NCBI RefSeq assembly: GCF_963169125.1
Contig: NC_084794.1
Location: forward strand, 72,699,665 to 72,763,664
From: Humulus lupulus
Taxonomy: Eukaryota; Streptophyta; Magnoliopsida; Rosales; Cannabaceae
Reading direction: 5' to 3'
DNA length: 64,000 nt
Below the pieces are notes generated by a model. It was given only the letters and a program-made list of their open reading frames with translations. It searched no databases and was not told the origin of the DNA. A program made the translations under genes and the position numbers. Below are positions 11,683 to 23,165 of the stretch, piece by piece (positions within the stretch are counted from its first letter, which is position 1; each line of letters opens with the position of its first letter).

Positions 11683-12614
11683 AGTCTCGCTTTATGTCTC
11701 TCAATGTTGTCTAATGAATCTTTCGTTGTTTGAAGACCCACTTACACCCAATGGCCCTCGCCCCATTAGGTGACTCAACAAGATCCTAGACTTCGTTGCT
11801 CTTCATAGAATTTATTTCTTCATCCATGGCATTGTACCACAATTTCAATTCTTGACTATCCATGGTTTATGAAAGTATTTCCAAATCTTTTTGACTCCAA
11901 TATTGTAGTCAGATTCTTCAAATACACAATGTAGTCACTATGAATTGCTAGTTTTATCATTCTAGTGGATCTTCTTAAGGTTACACTAGCAAGCTCTTGG
12001 GGAGCAAGTGGTTCAACTAGTTGTTCATCAACTGTAGTTAATTTGTGAACAACTTAATCCATTAGAACTTCATCATCGACTTGTGCATTTTTAATGACTT
12101 GTTATGGTTGTTCAACATCCTTTGAACTTAAGGGGTGTTTTTGAATCACTATCAATCTTGATCCTAAGGTGGAAGGTTCTGAATGATATTTCTCAGAATT
12201 TGAGTCATTTGATTGATCACTCACACTAATTAAGTCATTTTTCAAGATATTTTGCATTTCTTGATTCCACAATCATAGTGTTATAAGATGGACAATAGAA
12301 TTTGTAACCTTTGGACCTTTCAGCATATCCAATGAAATACCTAGTAATGGTCCTAGGATCTAGTTTATTTTCTTGTGGTTTATATACCCTAACTCCAAAC
12401 GAGCACCCCAAAATGCGTACATGTTGCAAACTTGGTTTCCAACCTTTCATAATTCAAAAGGCATTGTTAAGACTGCCTTGGTTGGAACACTGTTTAATAT
12501 GTACACAGCCGTCTTTAGAGCTTTAGCCCACAAGGATTTAGGAAGTTTTGAGTTGCTGCTAAGCATACTCTGCACGATGTCCAATAGTGTTCGGTTTCTT
12601 CTTTCTACAACACC
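11683..12614 (-). pseudogene. copia pol fragment: integrase C-terminus and reverse transcriptase N-terminus
   Basis: On the minus strand from 12614 the sequence reads the copia integrase C-terminal part (WKPSLQHVRILGC, GYAERSKGYKFYCPSYN near 12300-12450). An acidic linker follows, then the start of reverse transcriptase (GCKWVFKQRKIH, RHKARL near 11690-11760). It is continuous with the 8649-9407 fragment once the solo LTR is removed. Several stops and shifts show decay. Confidence 0.75.
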
Positions 12615-12619
12615 ATTTT

Positions 12620-15103
12620 TGTAACGTCCTCCTAATCCAGAACCATTACACTGTGTACTTTAAATAGTGCCAGACTTGCTATTAAAGTCTCTTGGTTATA
12701 AATGTGTAACTATGGTTAGTGACAAGGGTTAGGGTTAAAATTTTTGGTCGAATGGGAACGTTAACTTTTCATTAAAAAATATTTGCGTTCATAGATGGGA
12801 TCCCAAAATAACATAAACAGATGTTTAAAACGTTTACTACAGTTCAAAAGTTAAAACTAGCCGACCTAAGCAGCAAAATAAGGGAAACAATCCTAGTTCC
12901 TCTAAGATGACCCCGATCGTGGTGGTCAAGCAGCCTCAAATGTACACTCCACCACCAAAGCTCTCCAACTCATGGCTGGTCCAGCTTCCCTTTCCCCTTA
13001 CCTGCACCACATAACACCGGTGAGCCGAGGCACATCAAGAAAACTTAAACATATGCATGAACAATAAATACAGATTCCAAATACATATCTATCATGCCCA
13101 GTAGTAATAACCTACTCATGCATACATACAATTACAAATAAATGACTACCATGTCATAGCGGGGGCTCGCTGCCCTAAATAAATGATTAATAAGTCATAC
13201 AGAGGCCCATTGCCCTATGATATGGGACTAATGAGTCACCCTAAGGGCCCGTGCCCTATCCTCTGTATAACCAGCCTTAAAGTTGGCCCAGCGTACCTGG
13301 CTCTTTAATTTTCCACGACCATTGGGTCGGACAAGCGTATAATGCGCTCCTGATTAGACTAACCATATCGACAAGCGCTCAGCGCGCTATTGCCGCCCTT
13401 GACTTATGAGCCAAGGCTTTTCAATCAGAAAATGCAAGCAAGCATACATCTTTTAACAGTAATTCCAAAACAGAGCATTCACCCATGCTTAATCAATTAA
13501 TCACGGTCATAATTATAATCATGTTCATTCTTAGAGGCCCAAGCCCTATTCATAATCACTTTAAACAACCAGATAAATAGATAACCAGTTATTGATAAGC
13601 ATACTTCAGATACTACAAGTATGCATACATTTAAGCCAATTAGATACAAACACAGTAATGACCATGTTTCTTAATAGGGTCGAGCTCTAACCACGCAAAT
13701 AATCACATTTAACACGTATTGGGTGCAATTTTCTTACCTTAGGTTCAATTGCAATGTATATTAAGAACGACCCTCGAGCACGATTCTGGTTCCGAGCCCC
13801 TAACGATAACCCAGTCACAACCAAGTATAGAATCTCATCAATAATGAGAGAATAAAGGCTTCTAGACCGAGTCCTAGCCTCCTGTACATCGAATTCTACT
13901 AAACTAGGTAGTAGGATCGATCTCCAACCCTTAGGTTTGAGTTCCCGCACTCAAAACCCTCCCTGGGCTCAAAAGCCCTTCAAGTGTCACGGCCCAAAAC
14001 AAAAGAGCTACGACCCGCCCCAATTCAAAGAGCTCAAGGCTCTCCTCTATTTCCACATGTGCTACGGCGCCCATACTGGCCCCGCAGCTCAAATGGAGGT
14101 TCAATACCTCCTTCTCCTTCTCGTTCATGAAAGTTGCAATGCCCCAAGAACAGGGTCGCGACTCGACGTGAAAACTCAAAAATTTCCCTGTTTTCTTCAA
14201 GGAAAATCCCACCAAAAAACAATCCAAACACAGATAACTCCCAAGGTAAAGTTCCCAATCAACTCAGCACCTCAAGACACACAAAACCCAAGCCTAAACT
14301 TAGCCAAAACCTCATCAAATCTCAAAATTTGGAGCTAAGTTTCTAAACTCCAGAACTTAGCTAAAAACCAGAGGAACAGAGAGATTCAAGGCTGGAAATC
14401 ATTACCTCAGCTGCCCCAAATGATGCTAAGCTTCTGCCTAAGCAATCCCGAGCCTAAGCTAGCCTTTATTCTTCCTAAATCACAAGAATTCCCAACAAAT
14501 AGAGAGAGAGAGAGAGAGTGTGTGTGAACGAGAGAGAAAGAGAGAGAGAGAGAGAGTGTTGAGTGTTGAGTGTTGAGTGAACGTGTTTTCTATATTTGTG
14601 AGGTTACTTAGACTCTAAGTAAATCCCGAGGGCTCGGAGTACCCAAAACGTCCCCGAGGATAAAATGATCAAAATCCCCAAAATTCCCTCCTAATCTCAC
14701 TAACTCCAAATATATCCTTGAATGTTTATTCCCATTACCCGATAACCTGGTAATGTACTAGATACTCAAAATACCCCGTGACTCACCCCGAATCAGGTAT
14801 TAGGTCCCGTTGTGACTTTCCCGCTAACTTTCTCCCTACGATCGTCTCATGCCAAGTAACCCAAATATATCCACATAATAATGCAGTCTTACACATATAT
14901 GCACATATATTCCAAATATACCCATAACAGACCAAATTACCAAAATTGGTCCTTCTAATAAGAAACGTGTCCACATGCATATTTAATACACCTAAATATG
15001 CATATCTAGTCATATTATAATATAACTCACATAAACACACAATTTTCTATCCTGGATCCCTAATCAAGGCTCTAAGCCTTATTAGGTAATTTGGGACGTT
15101 ACA
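12620..15103 (-). repeat. Tekay 3' LTR
   Basis: 2484 bp, reading TGTAACGTCCCAAATTACC to GGAGGACGTTACA on the minus strand. It contains a long GA/GTGTT microsatellite (14500-14580) that corresponds to the CT-rich leader of the other LTRs, and a GC-rich block around 13980-14160. Confidence 0.85.
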
Positions 15104-15121
15104 ACTATCCCCTCTTTACAG
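15104..15121 (-). other. polypurine tract of the Tekay derivative
   Basis: On the minus strand TGTAAAGAGGGGATAGT directly precedes the TGTAACG start of the 3' LTR, the expected plus-strand priming site. Confidence 0.7.
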
Positions 15122-15138
15122 AAATTTCGTCCTCAAAA

Positions 15139-15683
15139 TTTTACCTGAACATCTTGGGATACTGATTCTTCATATCTACCTCTAGCTCCCAAGTCGCTTC
15201 CTCGACCTTCCTGTTCCTCCATAATACCTTAACTAAAGGTATAGTTTTGTTTCTCAGGACCTTGTTCTTCTTGTCTAAAATCTGAACTGGTTACTCCTCA
15301 TAGGATAAATCGATCTCCAGTTCCACATCCTCGTAACTTAACACACGAGTCCCATATGATACATACTTCCTCAGCATGGAAATATGAAATACATTCTTCA
15401 CACTAGACAGTGCAGGGGGAAAGGCCAGCCTATAGGCCACCAAATCAATCCTCTCCAGGATCTTAAATGGTCCAAAAAACCTAGGGCTCAGCTTGCTCTT
15501 CTTCCCAAATCTCTTCACCCCTCTCAATGGTGAAACCCTAAGGAAAACATAGTCTCCCACTTGGAACTCCACGTTCCTCCTCTTTAAGTTCGAATAACTC
15601 TTTTGTCTACTCTGAGACGCGAGCATCCGAGCTTTAATATTTTCAATAGCCCTAGTGGTCCTCCGAACTATCTCAGGACCCAA
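15139..15683 (-). pseudogene. Tekay integrase C-terminus and chromodomain
   Basis: The frame reads SRQKSYSNLKRRNVEFQVGD, FLRVSPLRGVKRFGKKSKLS, ARFFGPFKI-like (here PRFFGPFKILERI) and VKNVFHISMLRKY, typical of chromovirus integrase tails. A TAA at 15291-15293 breaks it. The same frame then continues with a chromodomain-like end (VLWRNRKVEEATWELE, about 15215-15170) and a natural stop. The chromodomain supports assignment to the chromovirus branch. Confidence 0.85.
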
Positions 15684-15697
15684 ATATTTCCTCTCAC

Positions 15698-15931
15698 CTA
15701 TCTCATCCCAGTGATTGGCGACCTACACTTCCTACCATACAACTTCTCATAAGGTGCCACTCCAATAGTCGACTGGTAGCTGTTATTATAGGAAAACTCT
15801 ATCAGAGGAAAATATTTACTCCAGGACCCTTCAAAGTCCAATACACATGCTCCCAACATGTCCTCCAGTATCTGGATAGTCCTCTCAGATTGACCATCGG
15901 TCTGAGGATGATAAGTTGTACTGAACTTCAT
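15698..15931 (-). pseudogene. Tekay integrase core fragment
   Basis: Reads STTYHPQTDGQSERTIQ, containing the catalytic glutamate of the DDE core, then LEDMLGACVLDF and FSYNNSYQSTIGVAPYE, standard Ty3/gypsy integrase motifs. The upstream part with the two catalytic aspartates (15932-16199) is broken by stops. Confidence 0.85.
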
Positions 15932-16199
15932 CTATGTACCCATCGCCTTCTGTAAACTTCCTTAAAACTTGGAAGTAAAGATACAGTCCCTATCCGACTC
16001 GATAGACCTCGGAGTCCCATGAAGGCGTACTATCTCTCTCATATAGAGATCTGCATACTGGTCAACCATGTAATTTGTCCTCACTAGTAAAAATAGACCT
16101 CAGTGTCTCATGATTTCGTTTACCAATCCACGACGGCCCATACTAAATTGTATTGGCCCAATGTCCTAGGTAATCCTACCATGAAATCCAGCATGATGT

Positions 16200-16586
16200 T
16201 TATCCAGAGGCTGTAACAGCCCTGCTGGTCTCTGATGCTTTTCCTGGAACACAAATTTGATCCTTGTATCTCAATAAACCCATGTTTGACACTGTATAGT
16301 CCTTAGCCATCCCAGTTAGGACGTCCCCTCTAATCCTTCCCAACTGTGGGTCACTTAATTGTTTCTCCTTGATCCTCTCTAAAAGAGTAGACTGTAGGGT
16401 GATGTTGGCTAACTGGCCCACCACTAGCTCAATACCCGCTCTAGTCATATCCTCTGCCAACTCCCTAGATATCTGCCTAGCACTATACATCTGTCCCGGA
16501 CCCTTCTGACTTAAGGCATCTGCTACCATGTTGGCTTTCCTTGGGTGATAGAGGATTTCACAATCATAATCCTTCACCAGATCCAT
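16200..16586 (-). pseudogene. Tekay RNase H tail and integrase N-terminal linker
   Basis: Begins DLVKDYDCEILYHPRKANM, the conserved end of the RNase H domain, followed by VADALSQK. It then runs into the linker before the zinc-binding integrase start (DPQLGRIRGDVL, GLLRYKDQICVPG). It is joined directly to the reverse transcriptase fragment at about 16590, so the part between them is deleted. Confidence 0.8.
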
Positions 16587-16592
16587 AAATTC

Positions 16593-16825
16593 TTATGGGA
16601 CATTAGTCAGTCCAAATGACATCACCAAAAACTCGTAATGCCCATACCTGGTGCGAAAAGTTGTCTTCGGTATATCCTCCTCCTTGATCCTCAGCTGGTG
16701 ATAACCAGATTGAAGATCTATCTTGGAGAATACCATCCTACCTTGTAATTGATCAAACAGATCATCAATCCTTGGCAGAGGATACCTGTTCCTGATAGTC
16801 AACGTGTTAAGTTCTCTTTAATCGA
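16593..16825 (-). pseudogene. Tekay reverse transcriptase fragment
   Basis: Reads [35 protein letters not shown] and [13 protein letters not shown], the fingers and palm of a gypsy reverse transcriptase. The fragment starts within the D-RELN motif at the LTR-stub junction (Tyr codon replaced by TAA) and ends just before the YxDD active site, which is absent. Confidence 0.85.
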
Positions 16826-16856
16826 TAAGCCTTATTAGGTAATTTGGGACGTTACA
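16826..16856 (-). repeat. 31-bp stub of the Tekay 5' LTR
   Basis: Identical over 31 bp to 15073-15103, the start of the intact LTR, and bounded on the outside by the ATTTT duplication. Everything else of the 5' LTR, gag, protease and half of reverse transcriptase has been removed in one deletion. Confidence 0.85.
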
Positions 16857-16861
16857 ATTTT

Positions 16862-17890
16862 GCTCGGGTGTACCAAGCATGGTGTATTGGGCAACAATCT
16901 CATTTTCTTCAAGAAACCTCGCAAACGGACCAAGTGCTTGTCCATCCTTATTGTATCTACCATAATATTCTCCACCTCTATTTGATCTCACTATCTTAAT
17001 TTGCTTATTGCATTGTTTCTCTACTTCATCTTTAAATGTCTTAAAGACATCCAAAGCTTTGGTTTTGTTATGAGGTAAGTAGAGATACAAGTAACATGAG
17101 TAATCATCTATAAAGGAAATGAAGTATTTCTGACCATATAAGTCCATATCTGGACTACATATACCAGTATGTATGATTTCTAATATTTCAAAATTCCCAT
17201 GGACACCACTTTTCTTAGACTTGTTGGTATGCTTTCCCTTAATGAAAGCCACACAAGTTTCAACATCAGTAAAATCCAAGGTATCAAGTACCCAATCATT
17301 TACTAACCTTTTAATTATATTAATGGAAATATTTCACAATCTCCGGTGCCACAATGTAGAGGAATCCTCATTCATAACGCATCTCTTAATGCCAATTTGA
17401 ACATGCATAACATTATGAGTGGTATTGTTTGCAGATTAATGTAATAAAGACCATTAGACATTGTGTCGTTCCCAACACACTCATATTGATATAATAGATT
17501 AAAATATTTGTCTGAAAATGTAAAGGAATATCCAAAATGTACAAGTCTTGAAACTGAAATCAAATTTCTAGAAAAACTTGGAACATAAATGTCTTTTCTA
17601 ACTTTAAAACAAAACTACTACTAATGTGAGTCCATCTTGTTTCCGGATAATATGATTTGCTCACTTTGTTCTGACTTCATTAGGTTTTGTAAACCTTGAA
17701 CGAAATCTGAAATGTGGATTGCTGATCCATAATAAATCCACCATGTGTTAATATTATCATTAACCATATTAGATTCATAACATACATATGAGATTAGAGT
17801 TCTAGTGGTGATGGTGGGTGTTTTATTGTTCTTAATTGCACAGTAAAAGTCTGTGCAACTCAAATGGAGGAGAATAATCTCCTCCCACAC
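16862..17890 (-). pseudogene. copia protease to integrase core, inactivated
   Basis: From right to left on the minus strand come the protease motif (NTWWIYYGSAIHIS, near 17720), the pre-integrase domain (LWHRRL near 17350) and the integrase core (IIHTGICSPDMDLYG, FIDDYSCYLYLY, IVRSNRGGEYYG near 17170-16970). The protease DSGA box is replaced by YYGS. In integrase, the first catalytic Asp is Gly (HTG instead of HTD) and the second is Asn (SNRGGE instead of SDRGGE). All three enzymes are therefore dead. Coding resumes left of the Tekay insertion at 12614. Confidence 0.85.
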
Positions 17891-20527
17891 TTTGGAGTTA
17901 TAACCCCAAAGTTCGGAAAGTTCTTTTGGGACATTAGAATAAATGAATTGTAATGTTGTATAAATAGGAATATAAGTTTACCAGTATACATTTTTTGAGG
18001 TTTATATGAATTCATATTTTATCAATATACAAACATGCTGAAGATGAAATCTAATTAAACAAAATTTGCTTGTGGGCTAAATTTTTAATTTAATAAGATT
18101 ATATGTACATTATGATAGTTTAATCAAACAATTGAAAAACTTAAAGTTAGATATTTCTATCTAAATAAATTTTATGATAGAACTATTAAATTAATTATCA
18201 TAACTCTTGTGGGTAGATTAAGAAAAAATAATTTAATATAATATCCTAATTAGTTATATGAACATAATGAAATCCCTCTGGGGTAAAATTATTATATTTA
18301 TATAACTAATCATAATTTATGTCCATTATGTGATCCTAATGAGCTTAATATATAATTTTATATATTTAAAGATGTTGTGGCTACTTCCTAATATTATTTA
18401 AAATTACATGGATCACTAGACATTATGTTTTAGGTTCTACTTAATTCCTGAGAAGAACTATGCAATAATATAATATGTAATCACTAAGAGTGCTCCTGGT
18501 GTGGTCGTCCGAAGAACATTAAAAATCATTTTAGATTGAGCATTGTCTCAGTTTCATGCTTTTCCATGTTAACCACAAAATTGTTTTTGTATTATTAATA
18601 ACTTAATTATTCTATCTAATTAATTAGAGAATATTTTATGAATCTTAAAGTGCTAATTTTTATCTATATTGTATGCTAAAATTTTTATGAATCTAATTTA
18701 TTTAGCACTTATATTATAATTAATGTCTAAAATATTTATGTGATCCTTATTGCCATAAAATATAATTTTATTTAACTAAAGATGTTGTGGCTACTCTATA
18801 ATTAAATAAAATTATATGAATCACTTAGATACATTTTATTTATGCTTAAAAATTTATGTGTTTATTTTATATAGCAAAAATTAATTATAATTAAATGTAT
18901 ATTATATTAATTTTTTATGCACTTAATTATACTCATAAAATGTAATAAATTATGTGAATAACATTATGTCAATAGTATTTAAGCATAAACGTATAAATAT
19001 GGAATATATATCATACATTTAAACCCTAAATCATACATATAATATCTCAAAATTAATTGTATTAATAATAAATATTGCATGAATTAAAACGTAAATAAAC
19101 ATACAAAAATTAGTACAATCTGGTACATTTATATGTATGATAAAAATAAATGCAATGATTCCATAAATAATTAAATGATAGAATTAATTTTAAAATAATA
19201 CTTAATGATACAATAAATTAATTTAGTAAATTAATAAATAATTAGACTGAAGCTTAATTGTACAGTATTAAATGTAATTACATACCTAAATTAGTACAAT
19301 TATCATTATTGCATGCTCAATAAATAAAAATAAATCACGCAATAAATATACCAAATAATTTTTTTTGTAAATTTTAATTAATCTCCAAATAACATATAAA
19401 TTACCAAAATTATATGCATAATTAAAATATACAAGATTAAAAATTAATTTTTTTTGCCTAAATAAATGTAGAAATCAAGAAGAAATATAAATTCCAAAAT
19501 TTTTTTTATTTTTTTATTTTTCAGTTTTTTCTTAATTTTTTTTTAAATCTGTCTTGTCGTTTTCCCCATATTGGTGTTGTATGACCCATCAAATGACGGG
19601 TCGTTTTGCTTCAGCTGGGACAGAAACGACACGTCGTTTCAGTCATCCCTTTCCTCCAGTTGGGTCGTTTTGACCCGATTTTTGCAAGTGAGTCACGCGA
19701 CCCAGTTTCATACTCGGTCAAAAAATGCCATTTTTGACGTTGACTTCAATGGTTTTTCAGCTAGATCTAATTGAAAACTGTGTCTAAAGTGATTTATGGC
19801 ATTTCATTTGCTTGAAAACAACCAAAAACCGATCATGAATATCAAAACAAAAATTCAACCATTAATGTGTTATGAAGTATCAGTGACTTTCAAGAGTTGG
19901 AAAACATGATTTTTAACGCACCAAATCAGTAGAAAACATAAGCTTAAGAGTTTCTAATGTTATTTAGATTGAAAAACAATCTGAATCAAAAAATAAAAAA
20001 ACTTAGGCCATGAATCTTCGACCTTGAATGTGTGATATCAAAAGCTCGTTTTTATGAGTTTATAACAAGTTTTCCATTCTTAAAATCATTAGAAATTCAT
20101 GAACTTAAAGATTTATATCCTTAGGTTGTTAAAGAAACAACAATAAATCAAAGTTTGATTTTCCTTAAGTTTCGGCCATGAACACATATGCAAATTTTTA
20201 AAAGCTTTGTTTTCTTAAGTTTCAAACTCATTTTTTCTCTCACAAAATCATTAGAAACATGAACTAAAGGATTTCTAATGCTATTATTTATTGAAAAACA
20301 ACTTTGAATTAACAAAAAAATTTGTACATATATAATGAAACCTATTCTTTAGTTGTATTGCCCAAATCTATTAGAAATTTAATAAATGAAGCGTTCCTAA
20401 CAACAAAATGCAATAAAAAAACACAAATATACAAATCATATACATGAATTAATATGTGTATATATGAATACAAAGCATATATAAATCATAATATGTATAC
20501 ATGCAACAATATCAAGGCAGAGGTAAG
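17891..20527. other. AT-rich 2.6-kb leader of the copia element, no gag found
   Basis: This should hold gag but shows only AT-rich DNA with no recognisable gag or zinc knuckle. A block around AAAGATGTTGTGGCTACT is repeated at 18370 and 18779. A GC-richer patch at 19555-19770 (repeated GGGTCGTTTTG words) has a short meaningless frame. Either gag decayed beyond recognition or foreign AT-rich sequence replaced it. Confidence 0.5.
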
Positions 20528-20546
20528 CATAACTCTTGATACCAAA
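20528..20546 (-). other. primer-binding site of the copia element
   Basis: On the minus strand, next to the 5' LTR, the sequence TGGTATCAAGAGTTATG matches the initiator-methionine tRNA type used by plant copia elements (TGGTATCAGAGC core). Confidence 0.7.
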
Positions 20547-21010
20547 TGTAAGATAATTTATCTAGATGCATACAAATTTTAATATGCGAAATAAACTTAA
20601 TAGGATTGTCACAAAATTAAGGAGATCGTTAGAGTATACCTTCAACCATTGATTTTGATAATCTCAATCTAACAACTTTAGATTTGCAAAATGAAAGAAA
20701 AGAATATTAGTGAGGGTAAATGACTTCCAAGCTCTCATTAGCTCTTTAGATGGAGTATGAAAATGAGCGTTGATCTTGGGACCAGAACCCTATATTAGAC
20801 ATTCCATCAATGTCTCTGCCATAATTGATGTTAGAATATATGACAATCGATAGGATATGAAATATTGGGTAACTCAATGTTGAGTAACTACCTTAAATGC
20901 TGACCATATGGAGTATACCTGTCAATTAATCCAAATATTGACTTTAATCACAATTAATTAGAATTATGGTTTTTTGGTAACTCTAATTAATTTAATAAAA
21001 TATTCTAACG
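20547..21010 (-). repeat. copia 5' LTR
   Basis: 464 bp, homologous along its whole length to 7293-7767. The outer CA has become CG at 21009-21010. The target copy CGTTG follows at 21011. Confidence 0.85.
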
Positions 21011-21302
21011 CGTTGTACATTGTAGTTATATGAGTCATATCACCAGTTTTTGGGAAATTCTGAATAATTTACGATGCCTAAAACATAGTTTAAACAGTCA
21101 ATTACTTGTGTTTTGGTTTTTTTTAATACGCGTGCAACTAACTATTTTGAATTTTTGTTTTCAGTATTGTAATTTATTAAAAAAAAAATTTGAAAATTGG
21201 TGAGATTCTACTATAACTATAATATACACTATCATATAAAAAATTAAGTTATTATTTCTCTACATATTAGAAACAGAGACACCTGACACCCTTATTATAA
21301 AA

Positions 21303-21392
21303 GGGAAATTTCACTTTTTATACATACTAATATGTACAATTACAAAAAAATCTTAGCATTATTAACTTTTTCAAATTGATGCTAAACTTTTC
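21303..21392 (+). repeat. MULE-1 left terminal inverted repeat
   Basis: Starts GGGAAATTTCAC. Shares TTACCAAAAAAT/TTACAAAAAAAT and AATTGATGCTAAAC-type words with the right end. The 8-bp TTATAAAA duplication abuts it. Confidence 0.85.
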
Positions 21393-21669
21393 CCTCATAC
21401 CCAAAATACCATTCCCATTCAACCTCAGCCTTCTCTCTCTCAGTCTCGGTTTCTCTCTCTCTCAGTCTCACAAAAATCCCCCAAAAACCATCGAACCCCC
21501 ACCTCTGTCGAGCCGTCGAGCCCCCATCTCCGTCGAGCCCCCACCTTCTCCGTCGAACCCCCACCTTCTCCCATTTCTCCGTCGATCTCGAGACCCACTG
21601 CAAACTCCCATTTTTCTGTCAAACCCGAGACCCACGGAGCATATTTCCTTCAAAGTTTAAAAAACAAAG

Positions 21670-22267
21670 GTAAAATATTGAACCCAAGTCCATATTTGCT
21701 TTATATTGTTGTTGAATCTGTGATTTGTGGAATGGGTTGTCCGATTTTGTGGGAAATTTTTTCTGGGTTTGAACCAGTGGCTCGATAGGTTCGATTATGG
21801 TTCGATAGTAGGCTCGATAGGGGTAGTTTGAACAGTTCGATGGTGGATCGATAGGAGCTCGATAGATCTATGGCAATATATGAAACTAACTCGATAGGAT
21901 CGATTATGGTTCGATAGTAGGCTCGATATGAGCTCGATAGGAGCTCGATAGAAGCTCGATGGATATGTGGTATTATATTTACAAGGGCTCGATAGGTTCG
22001 ATAATGGTTCGATATTAGACTAGACTGTAGCTCGATGGTTATTTATGTAGATAGATTTTTCTTAGCTCGATAGGCTCGACACTGGATCGATAGGCTCGAT
22101 AAATTTAGGTTGTTGATATTGCTCGATGGAACTCGATAGTTGCTCGATAGGGTATGTTACAGCTCTATTATAGCTCGATAGAGCTCGATGACAACTTATT
22201 TCAGTGTTTTTATGAAAAAAAATTTATTCTGTTTTCTTACCAATTTTTTTGTCATGTGTTGTTACAG
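21670..22267 (+). other. 5' leader intron of the MULE-1 Ulp1-like gene
   Basis: Donor AAAG|GTAAAA at 21670 and acceptor TTACAG at 22267 directly abut the ATG at 22268. The MULE-2 copy has the same layout (donor at 52627, acceptor CTTCAG at 53299, ATG at 53300). The intron is largely CTCGATAG-type repeat. Confidence 0.7.
21781..22190 (+). repeat. GCTCGATAG repeat array in the Ulp1-like first intron
   Basis: Degenerate short units (GCTCGATAGG, TTCGATAG, GAGCTCGATAG) recur every 8-20 bp over about 410 bp, in the sense direction of the gene. Related arrays lie at 24139-24846, 38761-39091 (other gene), 52756-53248, 55010-55295 and 59148-59516. Confidence 0.9.
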
Positions 22268-23085
22268 ATGCCTAAGTTGCTTGTTCCGTTCAGTGATCAC
22301 TTTCCTGGTCGAGTGACATATCGGGGTAGTAGTACTTTAAATCACATTAAGACCAGGTTTTTGGAGCTCGGGCTGCTTGAAAGGGCTAAGGAATCCCCTT
22401 TCAAGCAATTCTTTTTGGCTTCAGAGTTTAATTTCTCCGGAGTCTTGGTGCATCAACTGTTGCTGAGGAAAATCGCCAGCAACAACGAAGATGAGGTGCA
22501 TTTTTTCTTGGGGTCGAAGTCTTGTAGATTCGGCATGGGACCCCGTCACCAGAAGAGTTGGAAGGGCGTAATCTCAGCGACCGGTTGATAAAGGAGTATT
22601 TCAACGATGCTGAGAAAGTAAAGCTGTCACAGGTGGACCATGCTTTCAAGACTTGTACGGTTGTGGAAGATGTGTACAAGCTTGGTCTATGCCTGTTTGT
22701 TGAGGGGGTTCTGAATGCCATTGAGGGAAAGTTGCACATTTGGCGAGATATTCTAAAAATTGTTGAGAATGTAGAGTACTTCTTCAGCTATCCATGGGGG
22801 AAGTACTCTTATAGGAGGCTATTGCATTCTTGTAAGAAGGACATGGTGAAGCAAAAGGCCAACTATGATGCCAAGAAGGATGCCAAGGTGCAGCAAGAGT
22901 CCAAATACAGTATGTATGGTTATGCCCCCGCCTTACAGTACTGGGCATATGAGGCTATCCAACAGCTTGCGGTGGAGCTTATTGTGAGCTCGGGAAACAT
23001 GTTCCCGAGGATGCTTAGTTGGTCGCATCGGAGGAACAAGGATTTCACCAAGTCTGTCATCGCACCGATATTATTGAAGAAGAAT
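22268..23085 (+). pseudogene. MULE-1 Ulp1-like gene, DUF1985 exon (frameshifted)
   Basis: First coding exon. It starts with ATG directly after a splice acceptor and reads MPKLLVPFSDHFPGRVTYRG, FNFSGVLVHQLLLRK and CRFGM, typical of DUF1985, the N-terminal domain of plant Ulp1-like transposon proteins. At about 22533-22545 roughly 12 codons present in the MULE-2 copy (EFALVTGLNFG) are missing and the frame shifts. Coding resumes in another frame (NLSDRLIKEYFND, EDVYKLGLCLFVEGVLNA, YFFSYPWGKYSYRRL). The donor ATT-GAAGAAGAAT|GTAAG lies at 23086. The protein is broken here. Confidence 0.85.
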
Positions 23086-23165
23086 GTAAGTTATGTTTTT
23101 TTTTTATCTATATGCTTATCTTTTATCATTATTTGAGTTAACCAAATGTTTTATGTTGTTTGCAG

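Larger units (their letters stand above)
12620..16856 (-). mobile_element. deletion derivative of a Tekay/Del chromovirus
   Basis: Flanked by perfect ATTTT duplications (12615-12619, 16857-16861), so both element ends are original. On the minus strand it consists of a 31-bp stub of the 5' LTR, part of reverse transcriptase, an RNase H tail, integrase, a chromodomain, a polypurine tract and a full 3' LTR. gag, protease and most of reverse transcriptase are missing. It lies inside the copia integrase gene. Confidence 0.9.
7293..21010 (-). mobile_element. decayed Ty1/copia LTR retrotransposon with two nested insertions
   Basis: Two diverged LTRs (7293-7767 and 20547-21010) flank remnants of protease, integrase and reverse transcriptase in the copia order on the minus strand. 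A perfect 5-bp target duplication CGTTG sits at 7288-7292 and 21011-21015. A methionine-tRNA-type primer-binding site lies next to the right LTR. Removing the solo LTR at 9408-11677 and the Tekay derivative at 12620-16856 (each with one duplication copy) leaves about 7.2 kb. No gag is recognisable. The LTR pair differs at dozens of positions by eye, so the insertion is old. Confidence 0.9.
7208..21291. mobile_element. foldback MITE split by the copia element (real parts 7208-7292 and 21016-21291)
   Basis: The two outer pieces belong together once the copia and one CGTTG copy are removed. The left arm (GGTGTCA, then GTGTTTCTGTTTC and ACATGTAGA) pairs with the reverse complement of the right arm (GGGTGTCA, GTGTCTCTGTTTC, ATATGTAGA), and the complementarity continues inward for most of about 100 bp. 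This makes a non-coding hairpin element of roughly 360 bp. The left arm carries about 22 extra bp (TTTAGCCCCTATCGGTAGG). Its target duplication is unclear. A related hairpin lies at 43227-43584. Confidence 0.6.

Noticed and set aside
16818..16861. C-terminal end of the copia integrase frame past the ATTTT target
   Set aside because: Those codons read into the Tekay LTR stub and target copy, not copia integrase.
20528..20546. tRNA-like sequence next to the copia LTR
   Set aside because: It is only the primer-binding complement of a methionine tRNA end, not a tRNA gene.
21376..21660. Overlapping frames on both strands in the MULE-1 leader
   Set aside because: CT-rich untranslated leader with repeated CCGTCGAGCCCCC words. 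The real start codon is after the intron at 22268.
21781..22190. CTCGATAG array as a CRISPR array
   Set aside because: Plant DNA, units of 8-10 bp with irregular short spacing, no spacer-repeat alternation.
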